This document shows, one piece after another, positions 1 to 9,100 of a stretch of 64,000 nt of DNA. Under the pieces are notes generated by a model. That model made no database searches, was not told where the DNA came from, and saw only the letters and a list, made by a program, of their open reading frames with translations. The stretch comes from Rhizobium johnstonii 3841. GTDB taxonomy: Bacteria; Pseudomonadota; Alphaproteobacteria; Rhizobiales; Rhizobiaceae. A program made the translations under genes and the position numbers. The stretch is from positions 3,415,501 to 3,479,500 of the forward strand of contig NC_008380.1 in NCBI RefSeq assembly GCF_000009265.1, written 5' to 3'. Each line of letters starts with the position of its first letter. Positions within the stretch are counted from its first letter, which is position 1.

Positions 1-108
1 GATTTCTATAGTCCATGGATCTGTCTCCTGTATTTCCTATGAGATAGACCTCGGGCATTCGATGATATAGATTGACTATCAGCAAATCATCTGTGACTTG
101 AATTCATC

Positions 109-1011
109 ATGGGTCGTCAGGACATCAATCGCTCCGGCGAAATGGAAGTCTTCGTCAGCGTCGTCGAGCGCGGCGGCTTTTCTGCGGCCGCTACGGCCCG
201 GCGCATGACGCCGTCGGCTGTCAGCAAGCTCCTCACCCGGCTGGAGACACGCCTCGGCGCCCGCCTCGTCAACCGCTCCACCCGCAGGCTGCAATTGACG
301 CCGGAAGGCTGTGCCTTCTATGAGCGCTGCATTACCATCCTAGCCGATATCGCCGAGGCCGAACGTCAAGCATCGACAGGTGAACAGGCCTCAGGCCGCA
401 TCCGCATCAACACCAGCGGCTCTTTCGGCAACCATGTGCTGGCGCCGCTCGTGCCGACCTTCATGGCGCTTCATCCGGCCGTGACGCTGGATATTTCCCA
501 TACCGACAGAATAGTCGACCTGATGGAGGAGCGCGCCGATGTCGCAATCCGCGCCGGCCCCTTGAAGAATTCCAGCCTGATCGCCCGCAAGCTTGGCGTC
601 ACCGGCAAGATCATTGTCGCATCGCCGGGTTATCTCTCGCGTCATGGCAAACCACGCACGATCGCCGATCTCCGCCACCATTGCCGCATCGGCTTTTCTT
701 ACGCCCGCGCTATTGAGGGCTGGTCGCTACGCGAAGGTGGCGAAACTGTAACGATCCCGATCACCCCGGGCCTGCAGGTGGGAGACGGCGAATCGATGCG
801 CCACCTCGCTCTGTCAGGCGCCGGCCTTGCCCGCCTTGCCGCCTTCACCGTGCGCGCCGATATCGATGCCGGCCGCCTGGTGCCGGTGCTCGAAGAGGCC
901 AATCCCGGCGATCTCGAGGAGTTCTACGCCGTCTATATGGGCCAGGGTGGCCCGCTGCCGGCGCGCATACGCGCCCTGCTCGATTTTCTCGTCGGCCATG
1001 TCCGTTTCTGA
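109..1011 (+). CDS. LysR-family transcriptional regulator
   Basis: A 300-residue protein with the usual LysR layout and length. A winged helix-turn-helix lies at about residues 12-70 (GGFSAAATARRMTPSAVSK, then the LxRLExxLGxxLxxRSTRRLxLTxEG pattern), followed by a periplasmic-binding-protein-like effector domain. It should be a cytoplasmic DNA-binding regulator responding to a small ligand. The effector cannot be read from the sequence, and the next gene, an AbrB-type membrane protein, lies 327 bp downstream on the same strand. The start is the first ATG in frame, with only a weak ribosome-binding site. An alternative start at Met12 would trim the non-conserved leader. Confidence 0.93.
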   Translation: MGRQDINRSGEMEVFVSVVERGGFSAAATARRMTPSAVSKLLTRLETRLGARLVNRSTRRLQLTPEGCAFYERCITILADIAEAERQASTGEQASGRIRINTSGSFGNHVLAPLVPTFMALHPAVTLDISHTDRIVDLMEERADVAIRAGPLKNSSLIARKLGVTGKIIVASPGYLSRHGKPRTIADLRHHCRIGFSYARAIEGWSLREGGETVTIPITPGLQVGDGESMRHLALSGAGLARLAAFTVRADIDAGRLVPVLEEANPGDLEEFYAVYMGQGGPLPARIRALLDFLVGHVRF

Positions 1012-1338
1012 GGCACCCAGCCCGAAACCGTTCAGCGCATTTGGAATGATGACATGTATAGAAACAACGACTTGAAGCGGTCGTATGAATCAGTTTCGCA
1101 TTCCAGCGCGCCAAGAAGCCAGATTTCGCAATTGACCGCCCGCCTCGCACCCGCCTATACCGAACCCGCGTCAGTCGGTCCTTGCAGCCGGCCTCTCTTC
1201 GTCATGCCGGAGCCTCTTCCCATCTTCAGCCCTTAAGGGCTCGCGCCGGTCATGCTCTAACTATTTAATTTAGAGCAGGATTCAGATTTTGGCCGACCCG
1301 GCCTAAAATCATCCTGTTCTAGGAAAGATACGGGGATC
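1012..1338. other. Intergenic region with a palindromic repeat
   Basis: 327 bases between the LysR gene and the AbrB-type gene. I see no credible gene here; short frames on both strands lack family resemblance or a good ribosome-binding site. The right end holds the palindromic element listed separately. The rest shows no terminator with a T-run that I can support. Confidence 0.6.
1271..1321. repeat. Imperfect palindromic intergenic element (about 50 bp)
   Basis: The left arm begins TAGAGCAGGATTCAG and continues ATTTTGGCCG. The right arm is the near-perfect reverse complement (CGGCCTAAAAT, then ATCCTGTTCTA), with a 3-base loop. RNA from either strand would form a strong hairpin. It sits just 5' of the AbrB-type gene, so it could affect that transcript. 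Its compact shape resembles the short dispersed palindromes of rhizobial genomes; I see only one copy in this window. Confidence 0.6.
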
Positions 1339-2433
1339 ATGTCATTCAGCGACGCGAGCCGCCTGCTGCGGGATGCCGGCCTGCCGAAATGGGCGCTGCT
1401 ATTGGCACTTTCGACCGCTCTCGTCGTCTTCCTCGAACTCTTCGCTCTGCCGGCCTCGCTGCTGATCGGACCGATGGTCGCGGCAATCGCACTGGCGTTG
1501 ACCGTCGGCAAGGGAAAGCTTCGCGTGCCCTTCTGGCCGCTGCAGTTCGGGCAGGTCCTGGTCGGCCTGATGATGGCACGCACCATCACCCCTGACATTC
1601 TCGGCACCATGGCGAAGGACGCACCGCTCTTTCTGCTGTTCATCTTCTCGGTCATCGCCATCGCCACCGGCCTCGGCTGGCTTTTGACGCGCTGGCAGGT
1701 GCTGCCGGGGACGACCGCGGTCTGGGGTTCCTCGCCGGGCGGCGCCTCCGCCATGGTCATCATGTCGGAAGCCTATGGCGCCGATGCCCGTCTCGTCGCC
1801 TTCATGCAGTATCTGCGCGTTGTCTTCGTCGCCGTCGGCGCCTCTGTGGTCTCGCGCCTGTGGGTGGCAGCCGACGGCGCCGAGCCGCCGCCGCTCGTCC
1901 TCTTTCCCGAGATCGACTGGCCAGCCTTTGCGGCGACGATGGCTTTTGCCGCCTTTTGTGCCTATGGCGTCCGGCGCCTGCACCTCCAGGGCGGCACGAT
2001 CATCGTGCCGCTCTTTCTCGGCGCCTTGCTGCAGGGCATGGGCCTCCTGAAAATTGAGTTACCGATGTGGCTGCTCGCTATCGCCTATGCACTGGTCGGC
2101 TGGAGCATCGGCCTGCGGTTTACCCGCTCGATCCTCAAGCACGTGGCGCGCGCCCTACCGAGGGTATCGGCCTGCATCGTGCTGCTGATGGCGCTCTGCG
2201 GCTGCATGGCGGTGGCGCTTCACGTCTTCGCCGGCATCGATCCGCTGACCGCCTATCTCGCCACGAGCCCCGGCGGCGCCGATTCCGTCGCCATCATCGC
2301 CGCCTCGAGCGATGTCGACGTGCCCTTCGTGATGGCGATGCAGACCGGCCGCTTCCTGGTGATCTTGATGATCGGCCCGACGCTCGCCCGTTTCATCGCC
2401 CGCCGCTCCGGCCTTGCGGAAAACCCCGCCTGA
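1339..2433 (+). CDS. AbrB-family (ammonia monooxygenase-like) integral membrane protein
   Basis: A 364-residue, strongly hydrophobic protein with about ten membrane segments. It has an internal duplication: two halves each carry a segment like GSSPGGASAMVIMSEAYGAD (about 135-155) and ATSPGGADSVAIIAASSDVD (about 308-328). This duplicated SPGGA motif is typical of the family annotated AbrB or putative ammonia monooxygenase; despite the name these proteins are membrane proteins, not DNA-binding AbrB. Substrate and function are unknown, though a transport role is plausible. The start codon follows a GGGG-type ribosome-binding site. The 3' end overlaps the convergent AraC gene by 41 bp. Confidence 0.85.
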   Translation: MSFSDASRLLRDAGLPKWALLLALSTALVVFLELFALPASLLIGPMVAAIALALTVGKGKLRVPFWPLQFGQVLVGLMMARTITPDILGTMAKDAPLFLLFIFSVIAIATGLGWLLTRWQVLPGTTAVWGSSPGGASAMVIMSEAYGADARLVAFMQYLRVVFVAVGASVVSRLWVAADGAEPPPLVLFPEIDWPAFAATMAFAAFCAYGVRRLHLQGGTIIVPLFLGALLQGMGLLKIELPMWLLAIAYALVGWSIGLRFTRSILKHVARALPRVSACIVLLMALCGCMAVALHVFAGIDPLTAYLATSPGGADSVAIIAASSDVDVPFVMAMQTGRFLVILMIGPTLARFIARRSGLAENPA

Positions 2434-3280
2434 GCGCCGCCCACTGGCCGGGTGTCATGCCGTAGGCCTTCTTGAAATGGCGGTTGAGATGGCTTTGGTC
2501 GGCAAAGCCGGTCGCCGCCGCCACATCGGAAATCCCCTCGCCCGTGCCGATCATCGCGCGCGCCTGCTGCAGCCGCCGCATCAAGAGGTAGCGGTGCGGG
2601 CTGGTGGCGAAGGCCGCCCGGAAGTGCCGCGACAGTGCGAAGCGGTCGAGCCCTGTCACCGTCTCCAGCTCGCCGGAACGTACGGCCCGCGTCGCATGCG
2701 CTTCGAGATAATCCCGCGCTGCCCGCGCCTGCCGCCAGGCGACGCCGCCGAGCGGCCGGCGCGGCAGGCGCGCATGCCGTGACAGGCTGCCCGTCACCCG
2801 CATCACGAAATCGTCGACGAAGAGTTCGTCCAGCTCGCGGTCGAGTTCACCGAGCGCTGCCAAGAGCACCGACGCCAGCGAGGGGTCGCCGATGACGGGT
2901 TCGTCGACGAAAGGCAGGCCGACGCCGTCTGCCTCCAGGCATTCGAGCAGCAGCGACGGCTCCAGGTAGAGCATGCGGTATTGCAGCCCGTCCTCGGTCG
3001 CGGCACCACCGTCATGTTCCTCGTCGGGATGCAGCACGATCACCTGCCCCGGCAGGCTGAAGCGCCGCTCGCCGCGATAGCGGAAGGTCTGAACCCCCTT
3101 CAGAGTCACGCCGAGTGCATAGGTGTCGTGCCGGTGCGGCTCGAAGGCATTGCCTGAGAACTGCGCCTCGATGCGCTCTATGCCGGGAAAGGCGGGTGCG
3201 GCCAGAATGCCATTGCTGGATGGTCCCGCGCACAAACGTTCAAGACCTTCGAAGACCTGCGGATGTAAATCGTGGTTCAA
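2393..3280 (-). CDS. AraC-family transcriptional regulator
   Basis: The N-terminal half is an AraC-type cupin sensor domain (EPHRHDTYALGVTLKG and a VLHPDEEHDG segment). The C-terminal half carries two helix-turn-helix motifs, the second being ISDVAAATGFADQSHLNRHFKKAYGMTPGQW, shown here only to place it. No ATG lies before the conserved domain except one that would overlap the divergent gene. A TTG at 3280 preceded by GGAG is therefore the best start, giving about 295 residues, normal for the family. The gene is divergent from a DUF2000 gene with a gap of only about 45 bp, so it probably controls that neighbour. It overlaps the AbrB-type gene at its 3' end. Confidence 0.88.
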   Translation of the reverse strand: MNHDLHPQVFEGLERLCAGPSSNGILAAPAFPGIERIEAQFSGNAFEPHRHDTYALGVTLKGVQTFRYRGERRFSLPGQVIVLHPDEEHDGGAATEDGLQYRMLYLEPSLLLECLEADGVGLPFVDEPVIGDPSLASVLLAALGELDRELDELFVDDFVMRVTGSLSRHARLPRRPLGGVAWRQARAARDYLEAHATRAVRSGELETVTGLDRFALSRHFRAAFATSPHRYLLMRRLQQARAMIGTGEGISDVAAATGFADQSHLNRHFKKAYGMTPGQWAALRRGFPQGRSGGR

Positions 3281-3325
3281 CGCGCCCGATACTCCATAAC
3301 CCGTAGATAGGTGAAAGACCGTCCG

Positions 3326-3733
3326 ATGTTTGATACCAAAATTGCCGTCGTCCTGCGAAACAATCTTGCCGGCTGGCAGAAGCTGAACGTCACCGCCTTC
3401 CTGATGACAGGCATCGCCGGCCGGCATCCCGAGATCATCGGCGAAGCCTACAGGGACCGCGCCGGCAATCTCTACAATCCGCTATCGATCCAGCCGATCA
3501 TCGTGCTCTCCGCCGACGAGGCGACCATATCAGCCGTTCACCGCCGCGCGCTGGAGCGCGATATAACCAGCTCGCTGTTTATCGAGGAGATGTTTGCCAC
3601 CGGCCACGACGCGGCCAACCGCGCCGTCTTCGCAGAATTTGCGCCCGAAGACGCCAAGGTGGTCGGTATCGCCCTGCGCGCCGAAAAGAAGATCGTCGAC
3701 AAGATCACCAAGGGCGCGACGATGCAGCACTGA
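3326..3733 (+). CDS. DUF2000 family protein
   Basis: A 135-residue cytoplasmic protein matching the DUF2000 family by its N-terminal block (KIAVVLRNNLAGWQKLNVTAF) and the LSIQPIIVLSAD segment. Its biochemical function is not established. The ATG at 3326 begins at the conserved domain; a GTG at 3311 would add five residues and cannot be excluded. It is divergent from the AraC regulator across about 45 bp, so the two promoters must overlap. A bidirectional hairpin terminator follows immediately. Confidence 0.8.
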   Translation: MFDTKIAVVLRNNLAGWQKLNVTAFLMTGIAGRHPEIIGEAYRDRAGNLYNPLSIQPIIVLSADEATISAVHRRALERDITSSLFIEEMFATGHDAANRAVFAEFAPEDAKVVGIALRAEKKIVDKITKGATMQH

Positions 3734-3735
3734 CG

Positions 3736-3763
3736 AAAAAGGGCCGGGCGTGACCCGGCCTTT
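3736..3763. terminator. Bidirectional Rho-independent terminator
   Basis: A GC hairpin with arms GGCCGGG (3742-3748) and CCCGGCC (3754-3760) lies between the convergent DUF2000 gene and the OmpA-type gene. On the plus strand TTT follows; on the minus strand a run of five T follows. It can end both transcripts. Confidence 0.75.
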
Positions 3764-3785
3764 CCACAAACGGTATGAGCCAGGA

Positions 3786-4451
3786 TCAGCTCTGCGTGAT
3801 CGGCGCGATCTGAATCTCGACGCGGCGGTTCTGCGCGCGGCCGGCTTCGCTCGCATTGGAGGCGACAGGCTGCGACGGGCCGAAGCCGACGGCGGAGACG
3901 CGGCGCTGGTCGATGCCCTGGCCGCCGAGATAATCGGCGACCGAAAGTGCGCGGCGCTGCGACAGGTCCTGATTGTGCTGCAGGCTGCCGGTCGAATCCG
4001 TATGGCCGTTGACGTCGATCAGCGTGCGGTTGAACTTGCGCAGTACGATCGCCACCGAATTCAGCGTCGGATAGAAGCCCGGCTTCACAGCGTCCTGATC
4101 GACGTCGAAGGTGATGTTCGACGGCATGTTGAGGATGATGTTGTCGCCGTTGCGGGTCACCGAAATGCCGGTTCCTTCGAGCTGGGCGCGAAGCTCGGAT
4201 TCCTGCTGGTCCATGTAATTGCCGATCGCACCGCCGGCGAGAGCGCCGACGCCCGCGCCGATCAACGCCGCATTGCGCTTGCCGTGGCCGCCGCCGCCGA
4301 CAGCCACGCCGACGAGCGCACCGCCCAGCGCGCCAAGCGCTGCGCCGCCGGCTGTGTTGGAAACCTTCTGTTCACCGGTATAGGGATCGGTCGTCGTGCA
4401 GGCGCTGAGATAGCTTGCGGCAATAGCGAGAAGTATGAATTTTTTGATCAT
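3786..4451 (-). CDS. OmpA-family outer membrane lipoprotein with glycine zipper
   Basis: About 221 residues from the ATG at 4451. The N-terminus is a lipoprotein signal (MIKKFILLAIAASYLSAC), with the lipidated cysteine expected at residue 18. A glycine-zipper segment (repeated GGALG/GAGVGALAGGAIG, about residues 35-80) follows. The C-terminal half is an OmpA-like peptidoglycan-binding domain with the NGHTDSTG motif and the RRVEIQI end. It should sit in the outer membrane and contact peptidoglycan. The in-frame extension to 4700 upstream lacks a signal sequence and runs toward a repeat element, so I rejected it. It resembles the YiaD/YfiB type. Confidence 0.9.
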   Translation of the reverse strand: MIKKFILLAIAASYLSACTTTDPYTGEQKVSNTAGGAALGALGGALVGVAVGGGGHGKRNAALIGAGVGALAGGAIGNYMDQQESELRAQLEGTGISVTRNGDNIILNMPSNITFDVDQDAVKPGFYPTLNSVAIVLRKFNRTLIDVNGHTDSTGSLQHNQDLSQRRALSVADYLGGQGIDQRRVSAVGFGPSQPVASNASEAGRAQNRRVEIQIAPITQS

Positions 4452-4863
4452 GGGCAGGACGGTCTCCGTTCGATTGATGCGAGCAAATGGCAAGGATTGC
4501 GGCAAGAAAATGAAGATGTTCTCCTGATAGGGCAAATTCGGACGTCGAAACACAGCCATGTTGCGGGAATGCGCTGATATCACCAGTTTTGGCCGATGAC
4601 CGCTCCTGCACCTCCATAGGTATAAGGCGTGTCTGCCATTGCGGCCTTCAGGCCGATGGTGCCGTTCATTACGATTGCCGTCATCGACTGACGTCTCCAT
4701 AGCGCGTGTTGGAGCGCCTCCTCCGTCACAGGAATCCGGCCGCCGCGCGTCCGTGCGGTGAATGAGTCAATGCGGCGATTCAAAAAGTCTATCGCGTCCA
4801 AGGACTTGGGCGCACTGGATTCCTGGGACGAGCACAGGAATGAGGGAAAGTGGGGTTGCCCTC
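4452..4863. other. Intergenic region, repeat-bearing
   Basis: 412 bases between the lipoprotein start and the flagellin stop. The right third is a dispersed repeat (4725-4846), listed separately. The rest should hold the lipoprotein promoter, but I cannot assign -35/-10 boxes with confidence. Short frames here are generated by the repeat and are not supported as genes. Confidence 0.6.
4725..4846 (-). repeat. Dispersed palindromic repeat, copy A (about 120 bp)
   Basis: Read on the minus strand, this stretch is colinear with 29067-29190. Both share the blocks CCAGTGCGCCCAAGTCCTTGG, here noted as the central core (4797-4817 region), CATTCACCGC and ACGCGCGG, in the same order and spacing. A terminal hairpin here has arms ATTCCTG and CAGGAAT. 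In the other copy the matching arms are ATCCCTG and CAGGGAT, so paired bases changed together. The far arm of this copy is truncated. Confidence 0.75.
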
Positions 4864-5862
4864 TTAGAAATTCTGGAACAACTGCCGCACGGTGTCGTAA
4901 GTGGCGTTGGCGATGTTCAGCGACTGCAGGCCGAGCTGCTGCTGCGTCTGCAACGCCCGCAGCCTGCTCGACTCCTCCTCCATGTCGGCATCGACAAGTC
5001 GGCCGATGCCGGCGGTGATATTGTCGTGCAGTTTCGTGGCGAAGTCGTTCTGCAGGTTGATGCGCTTTTCCAGCGCGCCGAAGGCCGAACCGACCGTCGT
5101 CAGTTGCGTCAGTGCGGCATCGACGACGCTGATCATCTGGCCGATCTGGCCCTGCGTCGTGCTTGATGTCACAGAGATCACCACCTGCCCGGTGGTGGTG
5201 CCGTTCTTGCTCGTCATCAGCACGTAATTTTGCGCAGCACCGAGCTCGGTGGCGAAATAGGCCGATGTCAGCACCCCGTATTCGCCGGAACCGGTGGCAC
5301 GGTCGTCGATCAGGTAGCGCGCGTCCTTGGAGGTTGTCGCCCCGACGGGTGTGTTGTCGATATGGTAGCTCAGCATGCCGATCGAGATCGTGCCGTCGGC
5401 GTTGCGGATGAACGAGGCCGGGATCTGGCGCGGCTGCGTCGGCGTCGCATCGTTGGTGAGGACCACCCAGTTGTCGCTGTTAAAGGTCGCCGATTCCGAA
5501 ACGCTGCGCAGTTGCTCCTGCAGCTGTTTGATCTCTTCGTTGATCTTGTTCTTATCGATGCCGTCTTCGGTTGCGGCAACCAGCTTTGCCTTGATTTCGG
5601 AGACGACGTCGATGACGCTCTGAACGCCGGTATAGGCCGTTCCCATCGTCGCTGCGGCCATGCCAAGCGCATCCTGGATCGCCGAAACCGCTTTATTGTC
5701 GGTCCGCGCGGTGGTGGCGATCGACCAGTAGACGGCGTTGTCGCTGGCTTTTTCGACACGCATACCCGTCGTAATGTGATTTTGCGTGACCGTCATATTC
5801 CGATTGATATCGCGCAGCACATAAAGCGCCGCATCCACGGAGACACGCTGATAAATACTCAC
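4864..5862 (-). CDS. Flagellin (orphan copy)
   Basis: About 332 residues. The N-terminal D0/D1 region matches rhizobial flagellins (LRDINRNMTVTQNHITTG, then ASDNAVYWSIATT). The C-terminal D1/D0 helix is also present (RLRALQTQQQLGLQSLNIAN), ending in LFQNF. The central domain is short and variable, as usual. It would be exported by the flagellar type III system and polymerise into the filament. A GTG at 5862 with GGAG nine bases upstream is the best start; an ATG 23 codons upstream adds a cysteine-rich leader atypical of flagellins. No other flagellar gene is nearby, so this is a dispersed paralog. Confidence 0.87.
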   Translation of the reverse strand: MSIYQRVSVDAALYVLRDINRNMTVTQNHITTGMRVEKASDNAVYWSIATTARTDNKAVSAIQDALGMAAATMGTAYTGVQSVIDVVSEIKAKLVAATEDGIDKNKINEEIKQLQEQLRSVSESATFNSDNWVVLTNDATPTQPRQIPASFIRNADGTISIGMLSYHIDNTPVGATTSKDARYLIDDRATGSGEYGVLTSAYFATELGAAQNYVLMTSKNGTTTGQVVISVTSSTTQGQIGQMISVVDAALTQLTTVGSAFGALEKRINLQNDFATKLHDNITAGIGRLVDADMEEESSRLRALQTQQQLGLQSLNIANATYDTVRQLFQNF

Positions 5863-6081
5863 GGGACTAAACTCCAAAACACAACAGACGCAAACTGAAC
5901 TAAAAATGAACCGTGCCGCACGGACATTCATGTCCGGGGTCGCTGAAACTTCAGCGCATCGCAGCCTTCAAGAAACGAAGAAGACCAGTTGGTTACTGGT
6001 TACAATCATTGCCGTTTACGCTTAACAAACGACTAAACTTCAGAAGTAATTTAGGTGTTTTTGCAAGGTTTCATACACCAT

Positions 6082-6112
6082 AAAAAACGCAGCCGGACGA
6101 GGTTGGCCGGCG
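6082..6112 (-). terminator. Probable terminator of the RND efflux operon
   Basis: On the minus strand, about 25 bases past the pump stop codon, a hairpin with arms GCCGG and CCGGC is followed by TGCG and a run of six T. The stem is short, so confidence is moderate. Confidence 0.5.
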
Positions 6113-6135
6113 GCATTTCGTCATCGGATAAGACC

Positions 6136-9100
6136 CTATTCGGCGGCCTGCAGCTGCTCATCGTCGGGTGCGGCGCGCGGCCGAGTGGCGACCGACATCT
6201 CCTCGTGCAGGCGCGCTTCCTCGTGGGCGTGCGGCTTGGCGAAGCGGGCAAGCAGCAGATAGGCGACCGGCGTGATGAACAGCGTCACCAGAGTAGCGAA
6301 ACCGAGGCCGCCAACGATCACCCAGCCGAGCGCAACACGTGCTTCGGCGCCGGCGCCATGGGCAAAGACCAGCGGCACGCCGCCGAGGATGGTGGCGATC
6401 ATCGTCATCATCACGGGCCGGAGACGCAGCGCGCAGGCCTTCTCGATCGAAGACCGCACATCCTCGCCCCGGTCGCGCAGCTGATTGGCGAATTCGACGA
6501 TCAGGATACCGTTCTTCGCCATGACGCCGACGAGCAGCACCAGGCCGATCTGGCTGTAGATGTTGAGGCTGGAGCCGGTGATAACAAGTGCGAAGACGGC
6601 GCAGGCAAGACCAAGCGGCACTGTCGACATGATGATCAGCGAGGACAGCACGCTTTCGAACTGCGCGGCCAGCACCAGGAAGATGATGACGATGGCGAAA
6701 CCGAAAGTCAGCGCCATGCCGCTCGAATTCTCTTCGAGAGTGGCCGCCTCAGCGAGCGGCAACAGGCGGGAGCCTGGCGGCAGCAGCGGCTCGGCGAGCG
6801 CAGTCACTTGGCTGACAGCATCGCCGAGCGACATGCCGTTCCTGAGGCCGGCGGTGATCGCCACGGAGGCGAGCTGCTGCTCGCGGTTGAGCTGCGGCGC
6901 GACCGACCCTTCCTTCATCGTGGCGATGACCGACATCGGTACGATCTTGCCGTCGCCGGTTTTCAGGAACACGTTCTCGAGGTCGGTCGGATCGTCGATC
7001 GGCCGCGTCGTCGAGGTCAGAAGCACGGGATAGGATTCGCCGTCGACGAAGACGTCGACCACCGATCGCCCTTCGAGCAGCGATTGGATCGCCGTCGAGA
7101 GCCCGGTTATGTCGATGCCGAGATCCGAGGCGCGCTCGCGATCGATCGCCACCGATACCTGCGCCTGGCTGGGCTCGTTGGTCAGCCGCGGCGTATCATA
7201 CTGGCCGGTGGCCTCGAGCGACTGAACAAGCTTGGCGGCCGCCGCAGTCAGCGCCTCGTGATCATTGCCGATAAGCGCCATCTGCAGACCACTGCCGGCG
7301 CCGCGGATGCGAAGGCTGTTCGATGAGATAGCATTGCCGCGCAGGGCCGGCACCCTGGCGGCTGCCTGGTTGATATCGCCGACGATCTCCGTCTGCGTCC
7401 TGTCACGCTCTCCCCAGGGGGCAAGCGTCAGCACCATGAAGCCGCTGTTCAGCGAACCGCCCTGCCCGGAGATCGAGAAGATATTGCGGATGTCGCCGCT
7501 GTCGACCAGCGGCTGCAGATATTCCTCGACGAGTTGCATCTTGTCGCGGGTATATTCGAGGCTTGATCCCTGCGGCGTCGTCAGCCGCATCATCACCAGC
7601 GACCGGTCCTCTTCGGGCGTCAGCTCGCTCTTCACCGTCGAGAAAGCGACGAGTGCCGCGCCGGCAAAGATCACCGAGAACAGGATGACGACGAAGGGCG
7701 CGTTGAGACAGCCGTGCAGCGCCCATTTGTAGAGATCGGCGAGCGCCCCGCCGAAGCGGCCGAGCATGCCGTGATCTTCGAGCATCGGTTTGGTCAGCAT
7801 GCGCGAGGCGAGCATCGGACACAGCGTCAGCGCCACGATCGACGACAGCCCGACCGAGAAGGCCAGCACGAAGCCGAATTCGCGGAAGAGGCCACCGACC
7901 TGTCCCGGCAGGAAGGAGAGCGGAATGAACACCGCCGCCAGCGTCGCCGTCGTGGCGATGACGGCGAAGAACACCTCGCGCGTTCCGAGCACGGCAGCAG
8001 CGCGCGGCCCCATGCCTTCGGAGCGCCGGCGTACGATATTTTCGAGCACCACGATCGCATCGTCAACGACGAGGCCGGTCGCCAGCACGATCGCGAGCAG
8101 CGTCAGGATGTTGATCGAGAAGCCGACCATGTAGATCGCCGCCAGCGTGCCGATCAGCGCCACCGGCATGCTGACCGCCGGGATCAGTGTCGCCCGCCAG
8201 TCGCGCAGGAAGAGGTAGATGACGGCGGTGACGATGACGGCGGCAAGCACCAGCGCCAGCACCACTTCGTGGATCGCACCCTGGATGAAAACGGCGTCGT
8301 CGCTGGTGACGGCGATCGTCGTGCCCTCGGGCAGCGTCTTCGACAGTTGGTCGACGGCCGCCTTGATGCCGGTCGAGATGTTCAGCGTATTCGACTGCGC
8401 CTGGCGAATGATGCCGAGGCCGATGCCCGGCTTGCCGTTGGAGCGCAGCGCCGTTTCGCCGTCGCGTGGTCCAAGCATCACCGTCGCAACGTCGCCGAGC
8501 CGGACGCGGTCCTGCAGGATGACGTTGGAAAAATCCGCCGGCGTCTGCAGGTTGGCGGTGGCGCGCACCACGATATCCTGCGTATTGCTCTTCAGCGAGC
8601 CGGCCGGCACGTCGAGTGCCGCATTATCGAGCGCCTTCGTCAGGTCGCCGATGGTCAGTCCACGGCTGGCGAGCGCGCCCTGGTCGACGTCAACGCGGAA
8701 GACCTTCTCCTGGTCGCCATATTCCTCGACGTCGGCAACGCCGTCGACGGAGGCGAGGCGATCGATCACCTCGTTTTCGACGAGCTGGGTCAGGTCGTCC
8801 ATGTTGAGATTGGTGGAGGTGACGGCAAGGCGCATGATCGCCGAGGAATCCGAATCCGCCTTGACGATCTGCGGTGCATCCGCCTCTTCCGGCAGGTTCT
8901 GGGTAATGCGGCCGATCGCGTCGCGCACGTCGTTGGCGGCGACCGAGAGATCGATCGCATCCGAGAATTCCAGCGTCACCCGGCTCTGACCGAAGGACGA
9001 GGTCGATGAAATCGATTTCAGGCCGCTGACGCGCGCGACCGCCCCCTCGATCACCTTGGTCAGTTCCTGGTCGATCGTCTGCGGCGATGCGCCGTCGAAG

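Noticed and set aside
4580..4801. 73-codon minus-strand frame upstream of the lipoprotein gene
   Set aside because: Its first part is repeat copy A and it lacks a credible ribosome-binding site.
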